A stretch of 64,000 bases of DNA, taken from assembly GCA_003255025.1 (NCBI GenBank), contig QANY01013423.1, positions 919,779 through 983,778 of the forward strand, read 5' to 3'. Below are positions 51,101 to 61,929 of this stretch, piece by piece (position 1 is the first letter of the stretch; the number at the start of each line of letters is the position of its first letter). The position numbers and the translations under genes are program-made. The notes below the pieces were generated by a model. That model had not been told where the DNA came from, did no database searches, and saw only the letters and a program-made list of their open reading frames with translations. Source of the DNA: Datisca glomerata (Eukaryota; Streptophyta; Magnoliopsida; Cucurbitales; Datiscaceae).

Positions 51101-51827
51101 ATAATATAGTGATTTTCTTAGTTCTTTAAGTTGATGATGTCCTACTAATTGAGAATGATGTATAAACTTTGTCAAAGGTAAAGAAATGGTGAGCTGAGAA
51201 ATTTCAAATGAAAGATTTGGGAGAAGCGAGCTATGTTCTAGGCATCTAAATTCTAAGGGATAGAAAGAATAAGTTCTTGGCACCTTCTCATGCATCTTAT
51301 ATTGATGAGGTGCTGGAGAGATTCTCTATGGAGAATTCCAAGAAAGGTCAACAAATAGCAATGTCTTAAGACACCTTAGGGGGAAGAGGATATGAGATAG
51401 GTTCCCTATGCTTCAGTAGTTCGAAGTCTCATGTATTCCATGTTGTGTACGAGGCTGGACATCTGTTATGCAGTGAGAATTTTCAGTCGTTATCAATCGA
51501 ATCCGGGTTTGGAATATTATATTACAGTAAAGTACATTCTTTAGTATCTTAGGAGAACGAGAAATTATATGCTTGTTTGTTCAGGTGGAGACCTGAATCG
51601 CACTAGATATAGTGATTAGGAATTAGAAGAGGATAGTTGAGAGTCAACATCTGGGTCATACATCGAGGTGATATAAATGTTATGAAGATAACGTTGGATC
51701 AGAATTTGACTCTGATTGTATGTTGGGTCATAACCTGGCTGACCCATTGACCAAACCACTTCCTATGAAGTTGTTTGAAGGTCATGTGTGAAACATAGGA
51801 TTAAGAGAGATACTACATTTACTTTAG
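48173..51827 (+). pseudogene. Ty1/copia gag-pol remnant of element A
   Basis: ATG at 48173 starts gag (MSTVGNSVTALRAL), which frameshifts in a run of A near 48217. Domains follow in copia order: gag core to about 48900; a CCHC knuckle reading CFHYGVEGHWKRNY, with both later Cys changed to Tyr; a protease motif SILESGATNHV where DSGA is usual; GAG-pre-integrase with WHLRLGHISLDRL (49480-49640); integrase (FIDDNS near 49735, second Asp changed to Tyr in SYRGDEYL, GVAERRNQTL near 49965); reverse transcriptase (IGCKWIFKKK near 50675, MDVKRAFLN near 50870, VDDVLLI near 51133); and a C-terminal ADPLTKPLPMKLFEGH tail. Many TAG, TAA and TGA stops replace CAG, CAA or TGG codons. The proteins would make DNA copies and insert them; this copy is dead. 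Confidence 0.9.
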
Positions 51828-51841
51828 GACAAGTGGGAGAT

Positions 51842-53595
51842 CGTTGGGCGTTATGCCCTCAAAGCATGTGTATTGACATTTTGATATAAAATTTAAAGAG
51901 AACTACATTTTTCTTATAATCGTTCTTTTAAACTATTATTGAATAATTTATATAAATATATGAAAATTCTATATTTATTAATGAGACTATGATCTTGTAT
52001 TGGTACGAGAGGATTAAGATCATAAATAATGAATAAAATTGTCAGCAACATATTAAGGTTTTGAATCTTTAATGAATGGTTGCTAATATGGTTCACTAAG
52101 CATTATGAATGCGTGCGATCTAGATGCGGATCATTGATGCAGATAGACATCTTAGTAAAAGTACTTTATATAATAACATTATATATAACAGTACCGATCT
52201 GAATTAATATATTTATGAACGTGTCATTTATCATAAAGATTTACTACACATCAATTCGATGATCATATGTAGACCAGTCTGAATCTTGAGTAGTCATGAA
52301 CTCCTATGCATGTCTACTAGATCTTTTGGTTCACTCGTTAAGGTTTGTTCGTTAATCAGGCTAGTGACTTTTATTTTGGAGATTCAACAATGTGGATGGC
52401 TGTGGATATGATCTTACAAGATTTGAAATCTTTGTTTTCCTAACGAATCGTATATTGGTTCCCTTAAGTGTTCATTCTAGAACTGAATAATTATTGAGCT
52501 CAAATTTATAATAAGATTATAAATTAGTCATTCACTATTGGATTAATGGTACTTAAGAAACACGAGATAATTAAAAGGGTAAAATGGTAATTTTGACAAG
52601 TTCTAATTTACGAACCAATAATTAGAGGACAGAACCACACGAAATGATTATGTCAAAGGACTACATGAAAGTACTCTAAAAATATATTCTATAATCTCTA
52701 AGAGTGCAAATCCATATTTATAGTGGAGTAATAATAAGAGTAATAAATAAGATTATTTAATTAAAGATTTTAATTAATAATCTGATTTATTGAAGTTTAG
52801 GATTATAGGTCCATGGTCCACAAGTCACCTCTATACTATGCTGTTTAGGGTATGAATATTTCAGGACATGAGAAAATGACTGACTTGAGAAATGAATTTT
52901 TATTCTGGGGCAAGTACATAATTATGTGTGATTAATTAATTGAATTATTTATATATTTCAATATCATTTTCAAAAATTATATATACATAAATAATTATCG
53001 ATTTTTTAATTAACAATAAGTAAGACAGAATATCTAATTTGTTAAATTAGATAATTCAATATTATTAGATAATAATTTAAATCAACTAAATCTGTTATTT
53101 GTAAATTAACAGATAAGTTAGTAGATATGGATAATTAGATATATTAATTTTGAATTAACTGATATCTAAATAATTATTTGATTAAAATAAATATTTAATT
53201 CGTAGTAATTGACACGTGTCATAGATTATTATGGTGTCACATGGCACTATAGTAGTGAGTCTGTAACACTATAGTGTCACATGGCACTACAGTGGTGCCG
53301 TGAGGCGCAATGCCGTGAGTAGTTGAACGAATTTTAGAGAATTAGTTGATCAGATCATCAGTTATTCAATCAAGAGTTGAATTGAGAACACGATTGGTGT
53401 TAGAGAGATTTTCTTTTGTGATTAAACGTTAATCGAATCTCTAAAAAAATAATCATCACCTTCTTTTAGAGAATCGTCTCACTAAAGTCTTTCTCAATAA
53501 ATTTCTAGATGTCATGTGTTTAGAACAACTAGAGACGGAAAAAATGTCTTGTAATACTCCACGATTCCGCCGCGCACGTGCCGTGATGACTTGCA
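51842..53595 (+). repeat. 3' LTR of element A, with internal deletions
   Basis: About 1.75 kb, roughly 515 bp shorter than the 5' LTR. Main losses are a segment after GTGAGGCGCAATGCCGTGAG near 53317 and about 300 bp after CTTGTAATACTCCACG near 53566. It ends GTGATGACTTGCA, aligned with the 5' LTR end. Confidence 0.82.
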
Positions 53596-54530
53596 ACATC
53601 ATGCATCACATTTTCTAAAATAATTGAGCATTTATTTACACCGTTTTATTTATTATTTTCGGTACTCATGGTACTTTCTAGAAAAAAGAGAGAAGAAAAT
53701 TGAGTTCACTAGCAAAAAATTTGAAGAAACCCACAGAAAAATCAAATCGAGCTTCAGAGCTCGTAGAAAACCTGCAAAAGAGTTTTTTGCTGAGAGAATA
53801 ATCCCTCGAGCTCGAGTTTCAGTGAGATTTTCTGTAATATCTGAAAGTTTTTCTGTCACATAATTAGCTAAGCAAAAACTTTTGTGGAGTAAATTTAGGT
53901 AAACAACAACCTAAGCGTCCAAAAGGATAAGAATGATAGAAACTCTTTAAGTTCTTAAAAAAATCGTAGTTGGCTCACCTTAGTGTTCAATTATTCACAT
54001 GGGGGCAACCTTCAAAGCCCATATCTCAGAAAAATGGTAGTATACTTTTGTAATGGAATGTTGAAAATGATAACTATATCAAACTGTTTAGGGGCAGAAC
54101 TATATTTTACCTTAAAATCTATTTCGATCACAAATACTTTAGAATATATGTCTATCATTTCATCACAAGTGAGAGTATACTAAAATAATAATATGATTAT
54201 AAAAAAATACTGAGACAATAACACTTACTTGATTCGCATTAATAATATGACTGTTGAAAAATATCGAGACAATGGCACTTACTTGATTATGCAGCGCAAT
54301 AGATTGAAATGATGAATTATGTGTCAGATCTTGTAGGAAATAACGAAAAAAATACTCCCCACTTATTCCACAACTCAAGAGCCCTTGATTTTATATGTGA
54401 AATCTTGATTTTGATAGAGGTGGGCCCATCTAGTATTCAGGGCTTGGTTGATGTGGAAACCTTAGAAAGTAGCAAATGGGAGGTTGGGCCAACAGAAGCT
54501 CTAGATGACTCTTTTTGCCTGGGCCCAGCT
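53596..54530. other. Residual internal sequence of element B
   Basis: Non-coding as far as can be seen. A two-copy repeat of about 56 bp (AATATGAY...CTTACTTGATT at 54189-54233 and 54245-54289) is present. GGGCCC-containing sequence just before the 3' LTR (54520-54530) sits where a polypurine tract would be expected. Confidence 0.5.
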
Positions 54531-55853
54531 TGTTGGAATATGTCCATAAAATAGTGTGTAATTACTATTTATTTGTATTTAGTTATTTCTCAGACATTTA
54601 TATTACTAAATTTTTTTATGAATAAATTCAAAGTTCTATTTTAAATTAAAGCATGTTAATAAATTACTCAAGTACTGAAACTATTGATAACGAAACAAGA
54701 GTGAAGACAGAAGCGTCAATAGACGAACTCTTCTGAAATAGTTCACAACGATATTCGCAATCTTAGAATCGACTGGGCAATCACATCTGATTACGACTGT
54801 TAGGTTGACCATGAAAATAAATAGAGTTTATTTACACCAACAGAAAATGTAGCGATCATGAATCGAGAGTTGATTCAGCATTGAACCTACAATGGAGTCA
54901 TACGATGTCATGATTAAATAGGTCAGGAATTTGTAGAGATAAATTCATCGGGTATTTGAATCCTAAACTTTGTTCATGTGAGTCCATTCAGTCTCATAAA
55001 TAGCTGAGAGAAGAGGAATAGAAAAATGAACTAAGTTGTATCAAAATGTGTTTTAGTGCCAATGCATATTTATATGTGATAGGTGATGTCACTTAGGTTA
55101 GTTAAGTGTAATTGTTGTATTGAATTAATTATTTATTATTTTTTAATTATTAGATAATTAGTTAAATAAAATAAATAAATAAATTGATAATGATCAATTA
55201 TATTTATCAATAGGATTAATGAATTTTGATACAACTAAAACTCTAGGAGATCATGTGATTTTCGACAATAATAGATAATTAGGAAAAATTTCGGTAATTT
55301 TATACTACATGGGTATATTTATAAATATTGAAAATTACATTTTGATAAATATCTAATAGAAATTTGATTGCAAAGAGATAATGAGGCTAAGATACAATTT
55401 TTGTTATCAACACACAAAAGGAAGAGAAAAATGTTTTCACCAATCACTACTGTTGCCGCCGAAATTAATCTGAAGAAGGAATATTTGATTTTTCTTCTTC
55501 AATCATTTTGAGAGCTCACACTCAAATTTCTACGTAAAATTCTTTTGAGATATATTTCTGAAATTAACGAGTGGTTGTTGGTGGACTAATTCGCAAATCG
55601 TTTGTGGAAGATCAAGTTCATGATTTTGATCTTAAAGCTTGAAGAACACGAATAACGCTCGAAGTAGTTCCACCAGTTCAAAAAATCTCCGATACAGAGT
55701 AAAAGTGAAAAATCATTTCTCCCTTCATCTATTCATTTTAATATCGTATATGCATGATCAAACTAAAATTGATTAAATTATTTAAGTCCTCCCACGAGCC
55801 GTTCGTGGTTCAAATCTAATTTTCTTTAATTTTAAAATCAATCGATCCTAGCA
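54531..55853 (+). repeat. 3' LTR of element B
   Basis: 1323 bp from TGTTGGAATATG to CCTAGCA, followed by the AACCG target duplication. Only its first 35 bp have a counterpart at the element's 5' end, so the 5' LTR has been largely deleted. Confidence 0.7.
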
Positions 55854-56029
55854 AACCGAACAAGTTGAAAAGAAGAAGAAACGAAGGAAAAAAGCTGATG
55901 ATGTCAAAATGGACTTCAAACCTTTTCAACCATATGGTGATGTATCTTCAGAGGATGAAACCCGTTTTAATATCTGGTTCACCTCCCCAAGAGCAAAGTA
56001 AGTTCTGTAATTTTACTTCTTATTCTCAT

Positions 56030-56160
56030 ATAGGATGGTTACACTGACCTCGTGTATCCATCATGTGGTATACAAGATGGTTACACTAACCTAGTGTAGC
56101 CATCGTATAGTATACACTATGGTTACACTAACATCTTGTAGCGACCGTGTAGTAAACCAA
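56030..56160. repeat. Palindromic CGTGTAG-type repeat, copy 2
   Basis: ATGGTTACACTGACCTCGTGTA and relatives fill an intron of the Ulp1-like gene between its catalytic-domain exons. A short further stretch (ACGAGGCCTTCACG...CTCGTGTAGACTTC) is at 56490-56550 in a later intron. Confidence 0.75.
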
Positions 56161-57411
56161 TCATGTACCTAATTTTGATCTATAATTATGTTGTACATGA
56201 ACAAGAAAGTAGACATTGGATTTTACAACGTTGATGTTACCTGGTTTAAAAAACTAGTATATTCACCTTATGAATGGCTCAAGTCAGATGTAAGAAGTTA
56301 TTTATAATCTTTTTTAATGTGTTATTTAAAAAAAATATGAATATCTTAATTAATATTTATTACATTGCAGCACATCGATGCATACCTAGAGCTCATGAGG
56401 AGGGATTTGCAAGGCTACAAACCTCATATCAGAATTAGTGTTGGTGATTTGATTCTGCAAGTAAGTATGATTTGTTTTAGAACTTAATGAAGTGCACACC
56501 ATAGTCTACACGAGGCCTTCACGTTGCCTCGTGTAGACTTCATGTAGTCTTCACAACTATTTTTTATTGACATTGAAGATTGTTTTTCATGTGACATTAC
56601 AGGAGAACCTGTGTGGCCGAATGGAAGAGTTTGAGCAAGATCCCGCGTGCTGAGATATTGACATTGATGATTCACTATGGTACTAAGTCCTCAGCTTGCA
56701 GACAAGTTTTGGAAGGAGCTGGGAACAACCTGATAAGGTTATATTTTCAATAAATGTGAACCAAAGTCATTGCATTGCGGTTGAACTTGATTTGAATGGC
56801 CAATGTATGCGTATTTATAACTCCATGTACATGGCATATCAACGCTCCTTGTACATTGAAATAATGAAAACATTTTTGAAGATTGTCCCTCGGCTTCTTC
56901 AAATGATGAACATTTATAAGAATGGAAATGAGGTAAAACTCAAATATGAGTGAAAAATATGAGACCATGAAGTGTCCACAACAAGAGAATAGGTAAGTGA
57001 AATATACATTTTTTTTAAAATCCACTTAAAATTTCATACATATTTATTTAATTGTGTTTTTGCGTTTCACGTGTTTTGTAGGTTCGATTGTGGGGTATCC
57101 ATCTTTAAGTTTGTCGAAGCCATCGCATATGGGAAGAACTTCCAAGAAATAACTCAACAAAAATGCCAGAATATCAAAGACAAATTGCAATTGAGTTATT
57201 TACACGTGGCATAGTTGTACCGAAATAATTTGGATATATTTTATTGATTTTTTATGCTTAAGCTCATAATTTTAAGAATTCGTAACCGTATTTTTCGTAA
57301 AAACTTTTTATTCTTATACACCCTCAAATTGTGAATTATGGATTTTTATAACTTGTATTTTTAATGCCCAATTTTCTTATATGTTGTTGAATGCTTTTGG
57401 TTACTATATGT

Positions 57412-57560
57412 TTAGTGTAGGCTTCATGTAGGCTACATGATGACTTCACGGGCACGTGTAGGCTTCGTGTAGCTTACACGATGACTTCACGGGTATCGTG
57501 TAGGCTTCGTCTAGCCTACACAATGACTTTACGGGCATCATGTAGGCTTCATGTATGCTA
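57412..57560. repeat. Palindromic repeat, copy 3, about 47-bp units
   Basis: Units of the form GTGTAGGCTTCGTGTAGCYTACACGATGACTTCACGGG, about three and a half copies, lie about 200 bp after the Ulp1-like stop codon. The core CGTGTAG/CTACACG is shared with the other arrays. Confidence 0.8.
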
Positions 57561-57639
57561 GTTAAATAACAAACACAAGTATATTTATATATTAATATTT
57601 AATTTAAGCCTACAAAATTCATTATTTATATTTAAGTGG

Positions 57640-58420
57640 CTTGGTCATCCCGTTGAGATAAAGAGATTGGATTTCTGGACGTTTGTCAGTTGTGGCCAAT
57701 TTTCCCACAACGTTTGCACTTCCTTCTCACTATTTCCTCACATCTAGATGGAATTCTCTCTATCCTAGGTCTGCCACCGTGTATTTGGTCCTTATAGAAT
57801 GACCAATCAATGAAAATATAGTCTGATGGTGTTCATGTTTCAATACTTCAAATGTGCATGTATGTGTATTGATGAACTTTGTAACTTTAAAGTATGGACA
57901 ATTTTTCAGTTTCATGGCCTGTAACCTCCATTGGCATGTTTTCTTAGCACATACAAGTTCCTATATTGAATGGTTTGACTTGAAGATCTGAAACTCAAAA
58001 TTCATCCGGATGGCCATCATACGAGCAACCTTAAGCAGCTTGACTTTATCACTGTACAAATCATCCATATTTATTGTGTCTATTACAAGTTGATTCAAAT
58101 CACCATGTTGCTCACTGGGCCTCTGGACGTTGTTCATTCAAATAAGGTTGTCATGGAAAGGGACAAGTGGTCTCGAGTTCACGACTAATTTTCAAGTCTG
58201 GAATGAGGCAGGGGACATGGCTTCTATAAAGAAATTTAATGGACATATCATACTTTGAGGGGTCTATTTGGAGTTCTTCATGCAATATATCCAATAGCTC
58301 GTGGTAAATGCAGGTAGTTGATATCTCCAATAATTTGGTCTTCTCTCCACTAAAAGATCATGCTGTACCATTTTTCACCCAATTTCCATCATGGATTACA
58401 AAAATTTGAGCTTCAGACAT
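57640..58420 (-). pseudogene. Second MULE transposase remnant, minus strand, internally deleted
   Basis: Met at 58420 opens an N-terminal PB1-like domain (IFVIHDGNWVKNGTA; YHELLDILHEELQIDPSKYDMSIKFLYRSHVPC). It is followed after frameshifts by the MuDR-type zinc DNA-binding region (about 57800-58010) and then directly by a C-terminal zinc-knuckle segment KCKRCGKIGHNW (near 57700) whose last Cys is lost. The DDE core and the SWIM finger are absent. It lies tail-to-tail with the Ulp1-like gene, and its N-terminal domain differs from that of the plus-strand copy at 33594, so two MULE lineages or two gene copies are represented. Confidence 0.72.
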
Positions 58421-58469
58421 ATCTGTCTATACATCAATGAAGGAAGTCAGTACAAGAAGAATACATAAT

Positions 58470-59040
58470 GAGATGGAATATTACACGATGATTGTGAATC
58501 CATTGTGTAATCATCGTGAAGTGTACACGAGGTTTTCGCAGGTATTTTGTAATCATCTTGTAGTGTACACAAGGCCTTCATGATCATCGTATAGTCATTC
58601 ATGTATTGTACAGCACACGATGATCGTGTACTGTAATAGGTCCTACATGATAACTATATGATGATCATGTAGTGTAATCGTGTAGTGTAGACAAAGTGTA
58701 CTACACGATGATAGTGTAGTGTAATCATGTAATGTACACGAGGACTATACGAAGATCGTGTAGTGTAATTGTGTTATGTACACAAGGAGTACACGATCAT
58801 TATGTTGTCATCGTGTACACTACATGATGATCGTGTAGTCCTTATGTAGTGTAGTAGATGCTACACGATACTCGCGAACTGTTGAATAAGCTATTTATGC
58901 ACTACACGATGATCGTGTAGCGTACACGAGGTCTACACAAATATATTGTACCATGTGCGCAGTCTACGCGATGACTATATGAGGCTCGTGTAGACCTCGT
59001 TTACACTACACTATCATCTTGTAGTGATCATGTACAATAA
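58470..59040. repeat. Palindromic CGTGTAG/CTACACG repeat array, copy 4
   Basis: A 570-bp array dominated by ATCGTGTAGTGTACACGAGG and its complements, just upstream of the minus-strand MULE start codon. It is the longest array of this family in the window. Confidence 0.85.
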
Positions 59041-59189
59041 ATGAACTTCAAACAACTTTCCAGAAAGAAGAAAATAAATAAATATTCCTAAAAAAAGTCA
59101 AGAACATGAAAACCCCATGAAAATTCAAGCTTTCCAGAAAGAAGAAAACAAAACTTATACCCGTTCTAAAAAGAAGAACTAACAATCCT

Positions 59190-59295
59190 TGTTGTTTCAA
59201 GAAGAAGGAAGAAGATGAAGAAGAAGACGAAGAAGATTATGAAGAAGAAAACGAAGAGAAAACGAAAAAGAAAATGAAGAAATGAAAAATGAATA
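59190..59295. repeat. GAA-rich low-complexity stretch
   Basis: GAAGAAGAAG-type sequence similar to the acidic run at 40.1-40.3 kb. Possibly a remnant of the same transposon-borne gene family; no frame is conserved. Confidence 0.5.
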
Positions 59296-59582
59296 AGGAT
59301 AAATGGGGTGGGTAGGGAGGATTTGAGTGTTAAGTTAGTAGACCACGAGATTTGTTTGGACATCTTGTAAGAAGAGCAATGGGGAAAAAGTGAAAAAGTG
59401 AAGGAAAAGTGAGACAGGGGTTAGGGTAAGCAAAATTTAGTGTAAGAGTTGATTTCTGCAAAATGGTTAGTGTAGGGTTGATTTTTGTAAAAAAAAACCA
59501 AGGAAAAAGAGGAATAAATGATGTGGCTTAGGTTTAAAGATTATAGATGATATAACGTCTTTTTATTTGTCACTTATTGTAA

Positions 59583-59752
59583 CTAGTTATATACTCGTGC
59601 TATGCACGAGTTTCAATATAAATATAAATAATAAAGTTCATAAAATTTTGAAATTTTAATAGATGATAATATTCAACTTTTATATCATGAATACTTAATG
59701 ATAATATATTTTATTATTATATGTCTTTGTAATAGAAATATTTGTTGGGGTT
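59583..59752 (-). mobile_element. Helitron 3' terminal fragment, minus strand
   Basis: On the minus strand an 8-bp perfect hairpin (stem arms at 59611-59604 and 59600-59593, ACTCGTGC/GCACGAGT) is followed by ATATAA and CTAG|T, with the 3' end at 59583. This is a very common plant Helitron ending. The rest of the element would extend rightwards and is interrupted by copia element C at 59753. Its 5' end is not in the window. Confidence 0.68.
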
Positions 59753-61729
59753 ATACCCTCAAAGCATGTGTATTGATATTTTGATATGAAATTTAATAAG
59801 TATTACATTTTTTTATAATTATTCTTTTAAATTATTGTTGAATAATTTATGTAAATATTTAAAAATTATATATTCATTAATGAGACTATGATCATGTATT
59901 AGTACGAGAGAATTAAGATCATATATAATGAATAAAATTGTTAGCAACCTATCAAAGTATGAAATCTTTAATGAATGGTTGCTAGTACGGTTCACTAAGC
60001 ATCATGAATGCATGTGATCTAGATCCAGATCATAGATTGAATAAACATATTAGTGAATATACTTTATATAATGAGATTATATATGAATAGACCGATGCGA
60101 ATTAATAATTTTATCAACGTGCCCCTTATCATAAAGATTTAATATGCATCCATTCGATGATCATATGTAGATCAGTCTGAATCCTGAGTAGTCATGAACT
60201 CATATGCATGTCTACTGTATCTTTTGATTCACTTGTTAAGATTTGTTTGGAAAACATGCTAGTGACTTTTATTTTGGAGATTCAGTGACATGGATGGCTG
60301 AGAACATGATCTTATAAAATTCAGAATCGAAGTTTTTCTAACGAGTAGTATATTAGTTCCCTGAAATGTTAATTCTAAAACTGAATAGTTATTGAGCTCA
60401 AATTTATAATAAGATTATAAATTAGTCATTCACTAGTTAATTAATGGCACTTAAGGATCAATAGATAATTAGAAGGGTAAAATAGTTATTTTGACCAATT
60501 TTAATTTACAGGCCAATAATTGGAGGACATAACTAAATGACATGATTATATTAGTGGACTATATGAGAATACTCTGTAAATATAATCTATAATCTCTAAG
60601 AGTGCAATTTCATATTTATAGTGGAGTAATAATTGAATTAATAAATAATATTATTTGATTAAAAAGTTTAATTAATAATCTGATTTATTGGAGTTTAGGA
60701 TTATTGATCCACGATCTCCAAGTCACCTCTATATTACGCAGTCTAGGGTGTGAATATTTCAGAATATGAGAAAATGACTTATTTGCAAAGAAATTTTTAT
60801 TCTGGGGTAATACATAATTATGAGATAATTATGCCTAATGAATTAATTAATTGAATTATGTATAATTTTTAGTGTTAATATATATATAATTATTGATTAA
60901 TGAGATAAAATATCTAATTTATGAAATTAAATAATTAAATTATTATTAGATAATAATTTGGATCAACTAAATCTGTTATTTATAAAATAACAGATAATTT
61001 AATTTATATGGGTAATCAGATATGTTAATGTTAAATTAACAAATATCTAGATATTTAATTTGATTAAAATAAATATTTAATACACATTAATTGTCACGTG
61101 TCAATCACTGATTGTGTATCTAAGATTGACAGGGATCATGTAGGGTCACGTGACACCGCAGTATTGGGTGTGCAATACTGCAATGTCGTGTGACACTACA
61201 GTTATGCATAATAGCAGTGGATCCCACTACTATTCATAATTTTATAATTAAATATTATTTCAATTATCCAAAACTATCTGATATGTCATTATCAAGAAAA
61301 ATATACAAATGTTATTCTGATGGCCTAAGATAATGAATCAGTTCAATCAGTTCAATTAATTAGTTGAATCACAGAATCAGTTCATCAATCAAGAGTTGAG
61401 AGAAGAACACAATTCTCAAGGAGTGATTTTTCTACGATTAGAGTTAATCAAATTTCTAAAAGAATCATCGTCATGTTCTTTTAGAAAATCATCTCACAAA
61501 AGTCATTCTTTGTAAAATCTCTAAATCTCATGTGTTGAGTGCATATAGAGGTAGAAAAGTGTGTTCGTTATATTTTACGTACCAACACACGTCCTAGTGC
61601 ATTGAGGATTGACTTGGAATCTGCTGATCGTTGGAACAATTTTGTGGGAACGGAGAATAAATTAGTTTTCCGATGACGCTTGATTTAGACTAAAAGAGGT
61701 ATATAATTCCTAACATTGTATATTGTTAA

Positions 61730-61766
<37 letters not shown>

Positions 61767-61915
61767 GGATTCTGACTGGTTGAAAAGAGTTTTCACTAAA
61801 AAAAATTATTATCGTAGCGTTGCACGATTTTGTTTGATTAAAGAGATTTGATTTTTATTAAAAAATAATTTTTAAAATAGCCACGCGCCACACGCTTCTG
61901 CCGCAACGACCAACA
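59753..61915 (+). repeat. 5' LTR of element C
   Basis: 2163 bp, TGTTGGGGTTATACCC to CGACCAACA. It includes the palindromic block (about 61135-61215) and a (TA)n run at 61734-61763. Homologous to the other three LTRs of this family in the window. Confidence 0.88.
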
Positions 61916-61917
61916 AG

Positions 61918-61929
61918 TGGTATCAGAGA
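61918..61929 (+). other. Primer-binding site of element C
   Basis: TGGTATCAGAGA, two bases after the LTR, matches the initiator-methionine tRNA primer site used by most plant copia elements (TGGTATCAGAGC). Confidence 0.8.

Larger units (their letters stand above)
42124..53595 (+). mobile_element. Ty1/copia element A, 11.5 kb, degenerate
   Basis: Two LTRs (42124-44392 and 51842-53595) bracket tRNA-iMet-type primer sites (TGRTATCAAAGC), a triplicated leader, a broken gag-pol in copia order and a polypurine tract (51828-51840, GACAAGTGGGAGA). It lies inside the leader region of element B. No exact target duplication was found: the flanks GCATA and ACATC agree at three of five positions. The 3' LTR start is CG where TG is expected. 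Heavy decay and large LTR deletions indicate age. Confidence 0.88.
40822..55853 (+). mobile_element. Copia-like element B, deleted, containing element A
   Basis: Begins TGTTGGAATATG at 40822 and ends CCTAGCA at 55853, with the exact 5-bp target duplication AACCG at 40817-40821 and 55854-55858. The 5' LTR is reduced to about 35 bp of recognisable start and the 3' LTR is 54531-55853. Sequence at 41640-42060 resembles an untranslated copia leader. No gag-pol is present in B itself, so it is an internally deleted or non-autonomous element of about 3.6 kb once element A is discounted. The Ulp1-like frame reads through the empty site, confirming the boundaries. Confidence 0.82.
39115..57214 (+). 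pseudogene. Ulp1-type (C48) cysteine protease gene carried by a MULE, interrupted
   Basis: The N-terminal part lies at 39115-40816: exon to 39189, GT-AG intron 39190-39701 made of palindromic repeats, then a Lys/Glu-rich region with a long Glu run. The frame resumes after insertion B with exons near 55859-55997, about 56190-56289, 56371-56460, 56603-56935 and 57082-57214. The last exons form a Ulp1-like catalytic domain: WLKSDHIDAYLELMRR, then SHCIAVELDLNGQCMRIYNS, then CPQQENR and FDCGVSIFKF. Ulp1 proteases cleave SUMO-like tags using His, Asp and Cys with an oxyanion Gln. Here His, Gln and Cys are kept but the Asp position reads Asn. Exon 4 has in-frame stops near 56651 and 56696 and a frame change. 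It is dead as it stands. MULE-borne Ulp1 genes are known (Kaonashi, CUMULE). Confidence 0.78.

Noticed and set aside
42117..53600. TTGCA as a target duplication of element A (42117-42121 and 53591-53595)
   Set aside because: The right-hand TTGCA aligns with the conserved LTR end itself, so it belongs to the element and is not a duplicated target.
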